DNA from: Roseovarius gahaiensis
GTDB lineage: Bacteria; Pseudomonadota; Alphaproteobacteria; Rhodobacterales; Rhodobacteraceae
NCBI RefSeq assembly: GCF_011601345.1
Contig: NZ_JAAORB010000018.1
Location: 1-51,511 of the forward strand
Direction: 5' to 3'
DNA length: 51,511 nucleotides
The first letter of the stretch is position 1; each line of letters begins with the position of its first letter. Shown piece after piece: positions 45,432-51,511 of the stretch. The notes under the pieces are model-generated. The model saw only the letters and a program-made list of their open reading frames with translations. It was not told the DNA's origin and did no database searches. The translations under genes and the position numbers were made by a program.

Positions 45432-45878
45432 ATGCAAACGTCCCCTCTGCTGGCCATGCTGCTGGTGATCACCGCCGGGGCTGCAATTGCCTTGCAGTCA
45501 CCTCTGAATGCCGCGCTTGGCCGCCATATCGGCAGCAGCCTTGGGGCCGCGACCGTGTCTTTCGGGATTGGATTTGCCCTGCTGCTGGTGGTGACCATCG
45601 CATACGGCCATGGCGATCGGTTGCTGGAGTCAGCCCACGCCCCGCGCATCTTGCTGACCGGTGGTGTTCTTGGTGCTTTCCTTGTCTGGGCCACCCTGTC
45701 CAGCGTGACCGTGCTGGGCGTTCTCACGATGAGCGCCGTTCTGATCCTAGGCCAGATCGCGGCAGCGCTTGTGATCGATCATATGGGGCTATTCGGCGTG
45801 GCCCCGCGCGAGGTGTCTCTGACCCGCTTGTTGGCTGCGGGGCTTGTGGCGGCCGGGGTTGTCCTGTCGCGGTATTGA
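45432..45878 (+). CDS. DUF606/YdcZ-family DMT-like membrane protein
   Basis: The 148-residue protein starts at ATG 45432 after GGAGG. Five hydrophobic helices and the motif AIALQSPLNAALGRHIGSSLGAA are typical of the YdcZ family (half-size drug/metabolite transporter type). Two such halves often act as a pair, but only one is present here. Substrate unknown. It lies between cvpA and purF on the same strand. Confidence 0.82.
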   Translation: MQTSPLLAMLLVITAGAAIALQSPLNAALGRHIGSSLGAATVSFGIGFALLLVVTIAYGHGDRLLESAHAPRILLTGGVLGAFLVWATLSSVTVLGVLTMSAVLILGQIAAALVIDHMGLFGVAPREVSLTRLLAAGLVAAGVVLSRY

Positions 45879-46016
45879 CCGGGTCACTGTTCCTCCCTGC
45901 CCGCCCTAAACCCTGTCAAACACGGCCCCTGACAATCGTGTGATAGTTTCGTGACATATCCACGCGTAGCCACTAAGTAGGGATCACCGAGACATACCGG
46001 GATTCGGAGCCACCCT

Positions 46017-47483
46017 TTGTCCAAATATATGCCCCCCGCCCATCCTTTCGACGATGACAAGCTGAAAGAAGAATGTGGCGTCTTTGGCGTGATCGGTCTG
46101 ACCGACGCGGCAAATTTCGTAGCCCTTGGGCTGCACGCCTTGCAACATCGCGGACAAGAGGCTGGCGGCATCGTCAGCCATGATCCCGATCAAGGTTTCA
46201 ACAGCGCGCGCCGCTTTGGCTATGTGCGCGATAATTTTACCCGACAAAGCCTGATGGAAACCCTGCCCGGCCCGTTGGCCATCGGGCATGTGCGCTATTC
46301 CACCGCCGGATCAAAAGGCCCGGCGCAAATCCGCGACGTGCAGCCCTTCTTTGGCGAATTTGCCATGGGCGGCGCGGCGATTGCCCATAACGGCAACATC
46401 ACCAACGCCGAGGCGCTGCGCCGCGAGTTGATCGAGCGCGGGTCGATTTTTCAGTCCAGTTCGGACAGCGAATGCATCATTCACCTGATGGCCCGCTCGC
46501 TACAGCGCACGATCCCCGAGCGCATGGAAGACGCGCTGCGCCGTGTTGAAGGCGCGTTTTCGATCGTTGCCATGACCCGCACCAAGTTGATCGGTGTGCG
46601 CGACCCGTTGGGCGTGCGGCCTTTGGTGCTGGGCCAAGTTGGTGACGGCTGGGTGCTGAGTTCGGAAACCTGCGCGCTTGATATCATCGGGGCGCGCTTC
46701 GTGCGCGAGGTTGAACCCGGCGAGATGGTGGTGATCACCGACAAGGGCGTCGAAAGCCACTTTCCCTTCCGCAAGCAATCGTCGCGCTTTTGCATCTTCG
46801 AACATGTCTATTTCTCGCGTCCCGATTCGATCATCGGGGGCCGCTCGGTCTATGAAAATCGCCGCCAGATTGGCGTGGAACTGGCGAGAGAGGCCCCTGT
46901 CGACGCTGACCTCGTGTGTCCCGTGCCCGACAGCGGAACGCCCGCAGCGATTGGCTATAGTCAGGAATCGGGTATCCCCTACGCCATGGGAATCATCCGC
47001 AACCAATACATGGGCCGCACTTTCATCGAGCCGACCGAGCAAATCCGGAACATGGGTGTTCGCCTGAAACTGAACGTCAACCGCGCACTGATTCAGGGCA
47101 AGCGGGTGATCTTGGTGGATGACAGCGTGGTGCGCGGCACCACCAGCCGCAAGATCAAGGAAATGATCCTCGATGCCGGCGCGAAAGAGGTCCATTTCCG
47201 CATCGCCAGCCCGCCCACGGCGTGGCCTTGTTTCTACGGGGTGGACACGCCGCAGCGTGAAAAACTGTTGGCCGCGACCATGAGCGAAGAAGAAATGCGT
47301 GAGCATCTCAATGTGGACAGCCTGAAATTCATTACGCTCGACGGGCTTTATCGCGCCGTGGGCGAATCTTCAGGCCGAAATGCCAAATGCCCGCAATATT
47401 GCGATGCGTGTTTCTCGGGCGAATACCCGGTGACGCCCTCGGACATGATCGAAAAAGGGTTTGAAATGAAGGCCGCCGAATAA
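46017..47483 (+). CDS. purF: Amidophosphoribosyltransferase
   Basis: The start at TTG 46017 is chosen because GGAG is seven bases upstream; ATG 46029 is an alternative with no ribosome site. The 488-residue enzyme has the N-terminal glutaminase with nucleophile C20 (C16 from ATG 46029), just after KEE. The PRPP loop is VILVDDSVVRGTTS, and the C-terminal CPQYCDACFSGEYP Cys are those of the Fe-S type. It makes phosphoribosylamine, the first step of purine synthesis. A hairpin overlapping the stop (47472-47490) then TTT may end the transcript. Confidence 0.93.
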   Translation: MSKYMPPAHPFDDDKLKEECGVFGVIGLTDAANFVALGLHALQHRGQEAGGIVSHDPDQGFNSARRFGYVRDNFTRQSLMETLPGPLAIGHVRYSTAGSKGPAQIRDVQPFFGEFAMGGAAIAHNGNITNAEALRRELIERGSIFQSSSDSECIIHLMARSLQRTIPERMEDALRRVEGAFSIVAMTRTKLIGVRDPLGVRPLVLGQVGDGWVLSSETCALDIIGARFVREVEPGEMVVITDKGVESHFPFRKQSSRFCIFEHVYFSRPDSIIGGRSVYENRRQIGVELAREAPVDADLVCPVPDSGTPAAIGYSQESGIPYAMGIIRNQYMGRTFIEPTEQIRNMGVRLKLNVNRALIQGKRVILVDDSVVRGTTSRKIKEMILDAGAKEVHFRIASPPTAWPCFYGVDTPQREKLLAATMSEEEMREHLNVDSLKFITLDGLYRAVGESSGRNAKCPQYCDACFSGEYPVTPSDMIEKGFEMKAAE

Positions 47484-47493
47484 CGGCGGCTTT
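47472..47493 (+). terminator. Short hairpin overlapping the purF stop
   Basis: A 7-bp stem GCCGCCG/CGGCGGC with loop AATAA spans the purF stop codon and is followed by TTT only. It is a short terminator-like structure; the weak T-run leaves its strength uncertain. Confidence 0.45.
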
Positions 47494-47657
47494 CGCCTAT
47501 GCCTGGCGCGGCCGCCTGCAAGGGCGGATAAGCGGCACGCTGCCTGCACGCGCCGAATGTGGCACTATCCTGCCGACACCGACACCCGCCTTTTGCATCG
47601 GCCCGGCGCACCCTTTAGGGGACGCGAAACCGCAGTCAAAACAGGCGCTTTCGCAAC

Positions 47658-47924
47658 ATGACGCAATCCACCACAGCCACGACACCCACAATCAAAGCCG
47701 CAGCCACGCAGAAAAACGCGCTGCCCCGCCGTGGGCTTGTGTTGCTGGGCACTTTTGTGAAACCCGACGGGCCTTATGCGCTGATCCGCGGCAGCAATGG
47801 GAGGATCACCCGCGTGCGCCCCGGTGACAGTGTCGGCGGGCTGCGAATCACCGGCATTGAGTCCGGCCTTGTGCACACCAACCGCAACAACCGCCCCGGC
47901 CGGCTCCGTATCGCGGGCGAATAA
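47658..47924 (+). CDS. Short protein resembling a GspC/PilP-like domain
   Basis: The 88-residue product has a disordered Thr/Ala N-terminus and then RGLVLLGTFVKPDGPYALIRG, RVRPGDSVGGLRITGIE and NRPGRLRI. This resembles the beta-rich homology region of GspC/PilP in type II secretion and pilus assembly. No other secretion or pilus gene is nearby, and no signal or membrane segment is present. It is probably a real lone gene, but the link to secretion is weak. Confidence 0.55.
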   Translation: MTQSTTATTPTIKAAATQKNALPRRGLVLLGTFVKPDGPYALIRGSNGRITRVRPGDSVGGLRITGIESGLVHTNRNNRPGRLRIAGE

Positions 47925-47969
47925 ACCGCATCCTTTGGCCTTGACCTTGGCCTGATTTCTGCCAAACCA

Positions 47970-48617
47970 ATGGCTATGATTGACCGTATCGCCCTCATCA
48001 CTGGAGCATCGCGCGGCCTTGGTTTTGCCATGGCCGCAGCGCTGGCTGACACACACCATATCGTGGCCGTAGGCCGCACCACCGGCGCGCTTGAGGAACT
48101 GGATGACCGCATTCAGGCCAAGGGCGGACAAGCCACGCTTGCGCCAATGGACATTACCAATGTCGACGCCATGCGCCAACTGTGCCGCTCGATCCATGAT
48201 CGTTGGGGCAAGGTGGATATGTGGGTTCACACAGCGGTACATGCGCCGCCCTTGGCGCCCGCAGGCCAGATGGATGAAAACGACTGGCAAAAATCGGTCG
48301 ATGTAAACGTCACAGCCTCGGGGCGTTTGATTCCCTTTCTGGCCCCGCTTTTGGGCGAAACCGGCCAGGCGCTGTTTTTCGATGACCCGCACGGCGGCGA
48401 AAAGTTTTTCGGCGCCTACGGGGCCTCCAAGGCGGCGCAAATCGCGCTGGCGCGGTCGTGGCAGGCCGAAACAGCGCGCACCGGCCCGCATGTGCATATT
48501 CTGGCCCCGAAACCGATGTCCACGAATACCCGCGCACGGTTTTTCCCCGGTGAAGATCGCGCCGAGCTGGTCAGCGCCACCGACGAGGCCCGCCGCCTGT
48601 TGGCCACACTCGACTAA
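47970..48617 (+). CDS. SDR-family oxidoreductase lacking the usual catalytic Ser
   Basis: The 215-residue protein has the SDR nucleotide motif TGASRGLG and the pair YGASK (Tyr and Lys). At the place of the catalytic Ser, 13 residues before Tyr, it has [14 protein letters not shown] with no Ser. The Asn of SVDVNVTA is kept. Such a protein may be a reduced-activity or binding relative, or use another acid. A near-identical block is common in Rhodobacteraceae, so it is a stable family. Start may also be the Met two codons later. It is followed by surE. Confidence 0.75.
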   Translation: MAMIDRIALITGASRGLGFAMAAALADTHHIVAVGRTTGALEELDDRIQAKGGQATLAPMDITNVDAMRQLCRSIHDRWGKVDMWVHTAVHAPPLAPAGQMDENDWQKSVDVNVTASGRLIPFLAPLLGETGQALFFDDPHGGEKFFGAYGASKAAQIALARSWQAETARTGPHVHILAPKPMSTNTRARFFPGEDRAELVSATDEARRLLATLD

Positions 48618-48700
48618 TCCCGCCCCTCAAATGCTTGCTGCACCTGCCTTGCCCGGATAGACAGGCAAATAAAGCAGGCATTGAAAAGAGGTACGGGGCA

Positions 48701-49483
48701 TTGCGCATTCTGATCACCAACGACGACGGCATCAACGCGCCGGGACTGCAAGTTCTTGAAGAGATCGCAAACGATCTTGCCGGGCCCGAGGGCGAGGTTT
48801 GGGTCGTGGCCCCCGCGTTTGAACAATCCGGCGTCGGCCATTGCATTTCCTACACCCGGCCCATGATGGTCAGCCAGATGGGCGACCGTCGCTTTGCCGC
48901 CGAAGGCAGCCCCGCCGATTGTGTGCTGGCCGCCATGCATGACGTGATGAAAGACGCGCCGCCCGATCTGGTGCTGTCAGGCGTCAACCGGGGCAACAAT
49001 TCAGCGGAAAACGCGCTGTATTCCGGCACGCTTGGGGGCGCGATGGAAGCCGCGCTGCAAGGGGTGCGCGCCGTAGCGCTTAGCCAGTATTACGGCCCGG
49101 CTGTGACCGACGCCCCCGACCCGTTCGAAGCCGCCCGTGTGCATGGCCTGCCCACCCTGCAAGCCTTGCTGGATCGCGGCGTCTGGACCGCTGACGATTA
49201 CGGCATTTTCTACAACATCAATTTCCCGCCGGTCCCGGCGGCGGATGTAAAGGGGATCAAGGCCGCGCGGCAGGGCTTTCGCCGCGACATGGGCTTTGGC
49301 GTGCAGCCTATCCATTCGCCCTCGGGGCGGCGGTTTTTGTGGGTCACCGGTGCACCGCAACAACAACCCACCTCGCCCGGCTCGGATGCGGATGTAAACC
49401 TCAAGGGCTATATCTCGGTCACGCCAATGCGCGCCGACCTGACGGCCCATGACGCGCTGGAGGCCCTCAAGGCAATCGAATGA
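48701..49483 (+). CDS. surE: 5'/3'-nucleotidase SurE, TTG start
   Basis: Starting at TTG 48701 gives [20 protein letters not shown], the standard SurE N-terminus, and a protein of 260 residues; AAGAGG is upstream. The longer frame from 48635 would add 22 unlikely residues. The metal motif is ITNDDG with the conserved Asp pair, and GVNRGNN holds the Asn ligand. It removes phosphate from nucleoside monophosphates and is a stress-survival protein. The stop overlaps pcm by ATGA, an old conserved pair. Confidence 0.93.
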   Translation: MRILITNDDGINAPGLQVLEEIANDLAGPEGEVWVVAPAFEQSGVGHCISYTRPMMVSQMGDRRFAAEGSPADCVLAAMHDVMKDAPPDLVLSGVNRGNNSAENALYSGTLGGAMEAALQGVRAVALSQYYGPAVTDAPDPFEAARVHGLPTLQALLDRGVWTADDYGIFYNINFPPVPAADVKGIKAARQGFRRDMGFGVQPIHSPSGRRFLWVTGAPQQQPTSPGSDADVNLKGYISVTPMRADLTAHDALEALKAIE

Positions 49484-50136
49484 CCGGCCAAGACCTTGAT
49501 ATCGCCGAACGCAAGATGCAGTTCCTGTTCGCCCTACGCTCCAAGGGCGTAACGGACACCCGCGTTCTGACGGCGATGGAAAAGATCGACCGCGGCCCGT
49601 TCATTCGCGGCTATTTCGCCGCCCGCGCCTACGAAGACATGCCCCTGCCTATTGCCTGCGGCCAGACCATCAGCCAGCCCTCGGTCGTCGGCTTGATGAG
49701 CCAAGCACTGCGCGTCAGCCCCCGCGACAAGGTGCTGGAGGTCGGCACCGGCTCAGGCTATCAGGCCGCCATCCTCAGCCATCTTGCGCGCCGGGTCTAT
49801 ACCGTGGACCGCCATAAGCGGTTGGTGAACGAAGCCAACGCGATCTTTCAAGATCTGGATCTGACAAACATCACCGCCGTTACCGCCGATGGCAGCTTTG
49901 GCCTGCCTGATCAGGCCCCGTTTGACCGCATCCTTGTCACCGCAGCCGCAGAAGACCCGCCCGGCCCGCTCTTGGCGCAATTGAAAATCGGCGGTATCAT
50001 GGTGCTACCGGTGGGCCAGTCAGACGCGGTGCAAAGCCTGATCCGCGTAACCCGCAGTGAAACGGGCTTTGACTATGACGAGCTAAGGCCGGTGCGTTTT
50101 GTCCCGCTGGTCGAAGGGTTGGGGCGCGACGGGTAA
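49480..50136 (+). CDS. pcm: Protein-L-isoaspartate O-methyltransferase
   Basis: The 218-residue enzyme has the SAM motif [15 protein letters not shown] and the PIMT signature around [21 protein letters not shown]. It methylates isoaspartate to start repair of damaged proteins. It overlaps surE by four bases. The NlpD-like gene follows 119 bases on, completing the surE-pcm-nlpD order known from many Proteobacteria. Confidence 0.95.
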   Translation: MTGQDLDIAERKMQFLFALRSKGVTDTRVLTAMEKIDRGPFIRGYFAARAYEDMPLPIACGQTISQPSVVGLMSQALRVSPRDKVLEVGTGSGYQAAILSHLARRVYTVDRHKRLVNEANAIFQDLDLTNITAVTADGSFGLPDQAPFDRILVTAAAEDPPGPLLAQLKIGGIMVLPVGQSDAVQSLIRVTRSETGFDYDELRPVRFVPLVEGLGRDG

Positions 50137-50255
50137 GAGTATGATACACGATCGGCAGCCAAACCTATCCGACGGCCCAGCAAAAAACGTGGTAACGAGT
50201 GAGAACAGGCCGCCCCGGCCAACAAGGGGCGCAGGAGCATGAGGACAAGATCGAG

Positions 50256-51428
50256 ATGACATTCCCCCTTCGCAAAGGCCCACTATTGGCAAGTGTCGCG
50301 TGTTTGGCGCTGACAGCCTGTGACCAACCCATGGATTTCGACCTGCGTGGCGCGTTCGGAAACGCCCCCAGCACCGCGCAGGCCGCGCAAAATGCCACGG
50401 CCGACCGCCCAGCGCCCGACAGCCGCGGGATCATATCCTATCCGGGCTATCAGGTGGCGGTGGCCCGACGTGGCGACACGCTGGCCAGCCTTGCCGCGCG
50501 GATCGACGCCGATGTCGAAACGCTGGCGCGCTACAACGGGATGCAAACCGGGGATTCGCTGCGCAAAGGCGAAATCATCGCATTGCCCGGTCGCGTTGCC
50601 GAACCAACCGGCGGCCCGATCCAACCGCCCGGCGAAGTGGATATCACAACGCTGGCCGGTGACGCGATCAATCGCGCGCCTGATACGGACTCGGACAAAA
50701 GCCGTAACGCGCCATCCGAACAGACCGGCGCTGAACCGATACGCCACAAGGTGGAACGCGGCGAAACCGCCTATACCATCGCCCGGCTATACGACGTATC
50801 CGTCCGCAGCTTGGCCGAATGGAACGGGCTGGGCTCGGATTTCGCGGTGCGCGAAGGCCAGTTCCTGTTGATTCCCGTGGCCTTGCCCGGTGACACAACA
50901 GACCCTTACCGCGACAGCAATACCGAGGAAACACCCGCCCCCGGTGCCGGATCACCCACGCCCGAGCCGCCCTCGGCCTCGAAACCGCTGCCCGCACAAG
51001 ACACCAAACCCGCCGCGCAAGCGCCGGAAACCACCAGCGCGCCAGACCTTGGGCCTAGCCAAACCGCCGCAGCCAGTGGCGCGCGCATGGCCTTTCCGGT
51101 ACGTGGGGATATTGTTCGCGACTATGCCAAGGGCAAAAATGACGGAATAGATATCGCCGCAAGCCCCGGCGCGCCGGTGCAAGCCGCCGCCGATGGCGTT
51201 GTCGCCGCGATCACCGAAGATACCAATGGCATCCCGATCATCGTGATCAAGCATCCCGACAACCTTCTAACGGTCTATTCCAACATCACCAACGTGGCCG
51301 TCAAAAAAGGCGACTCCATCAAGCGCGGTGGCAAGCTGGCCGAGATCCGCCGCGAGGGCGCCGCCGCATTGCATTTCGAGGTGCGCGATGGATTCGACAG
51401 CGTCGATCCCAACGATTATCTGGGCTGA
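50256..51428 (+). CDS. NlpD-like LysM/LytM lipoprotein with degenerate LytM domain
   Basis: The start at 50256 (MTFPLRKGPLLASVACLALT) gives a lipoprotein signal with C22 after LTA. Two LysM domains (about 65-112 and 162-208) bind peptidoglycan. A Pro-rich linker leads to a LytM/M23 domain (278-390). The usual metal His are changed: N296 before GIDIA (D300 kept), N343 in YSNI, and A371 of the A-L-H motif (H373 kept). Like E. coli NlpD it would not cut peptidoglycan itself but activate an amidase. surE-pcm context supports the NlpD role. Confidence 0.9.
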   Translation: MTFPLRKGPLLASVACLALTACDQPMDFDLRGAFGNAPSTAQAAQNATADRPAPDSRGIISYPGYQVAVARRGDTLASLAARIDADVETLARYNGMQTGDSLRKGEIIALPGRVAEPTGGPIQPPGEVDITTLAGDAINRAPDTDSDKSRNAPSEQTGAEPIRHKVERGETAYTIARLYDVSVRSLAEWNGLGSDFAVREGQFLLIPVALPGDTTDPYRDSNTEETPAPGAGSPTPEPPSASKPLPAQDTKPAAQAPETTSAPDLGPSQTAAASGARMAFPVRGDIVRDYAKGKNDGIDIAASPGAPVQAAADGVVAAITEDTNGIPIIVIKHPDNLLTVYSNITNVAVKKGDSIKRGGKLAEIRREGAAALHFEVRDGFDSVDPNDYLG

Positions 51429-51437
51429 GAGACCTTA

Positions 51438-51511
51438 GAGCGTGTCGCGTTTAATCGGTTTTGTATCCTGCTGCCTTGAAGAAGTTGTAGCATTCCTCGT
51501 CGGTGAAGAGG
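51438..51511 (-). mobile_element. IS630-like element, left end (continues past the window)
   Basis: A TA dinucleotide at 51436-51437 is followed by GAGCGTGTCGCGTTT, a candidate terminal repeat, then by the 3' end of a transposase reading leftwards. IS630 elements insert at TA. The other end is outside the window, so boundaries are not proven. Confidence 0.5.
51451..51511 (-). CDS. IS630-family transposase, C-terminal end only
   Basis: The minus strand reads LFTDEECYNFFKAAGYKTD and then TAA at 51453-51451. The E-C-x-N-(Y/F)-x-x-A-G-Y ending is characteristic of IS630-type transposases. The catalytic DDE residues lie beyond the window edge, so it is not known whether the gene is intact. Confidence 0.6.
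   Translation of the reverse strand, partial: LFTDEECYNFFKAAGYKTD

Overview
The window is about 51.5 kb of bacterial chromosome with the gene families and order typical of the Rhodobacteraceae (marine Roseobacter-type Alphaproteobacteria). The indications are 5-aminolevulinate synthase (C4 haem pathway), the cysG-DUF2849-cysI-cysH-DUF934-fpr block beside an Lrp/AsnC gene, a form II cox cluster, lon and tgt neighbours, high GC, and very dense packing. No stretch above 300 bases lacks a gene. There is no phage, CRISPR or rRNA. The only mobile DNA is the tail of an IS630-like transposase at the right edge.

Layout. 1-2.8 kb: start of hemA (leaving leftwards), an M20 dipeptidase broken by one in-frame TAG, a fluoroacetate-dehalogenase-like hydrolase and a small membrane protein. 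2.8-4.6 kb: four tRNA genes (two Asp, two Val), two tiny membrane or secreted proteins and a tailed HU protein. 4.6-9.7 kb: lon with a heat-shock-like promoter, tgt, and a slipin/NfeD pair. 9.8-13 kb: a RimB-RimK fusion, sufT, sufA, tpiA. 13-19 kb: Lrp regulator and divergent assimilatory sulfate reduction genes. 19-24.9 kb: an acidic Ala-rich membrane protein, infC with an ATA start, a methyltransferase, a penicillin-acylase-family enzyme and a 3-hydroxyisobutyrate-dehydrogenase-family enzyme.

25-34.4 kb: a molybdenum hydroxylase cluster of the form II CO-dehydrogenase type (coxSLM, MoeA-like protein, xdhC, coxE, coxD). A self-contained sulfur-transport pair (pmpAB) sits inside it, with its own promoter, terminator and SqrR/BigR-type operator. 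34.6-51.4 kb: mostly housekeeping genes, namely pyrC, pyrE, dnaB (DnaA boxes upstream), alr-mlaE-mlaF, a PqiA-like protein, radA, cvpA, purF, an atypical SDR, surE-pcm and an NlpD-like lipoprotein with a degenerate LytM domain.

How it fits together: most of the window is core metabolism. The less ordinary points are the nonsense-interrupted peptidase, the RimB-RimK fusion, the operator-controlled pmpAB unit inside the cox genes, the DnaA boxes at dnaB, the ATA-initiated infC, the 204-residue base-free tract in the Ala-rich protein, a pair of abutting perfect palindromes, and a dispersed intergenic repeat present three times. I did not find a clearly new multi-gene system.
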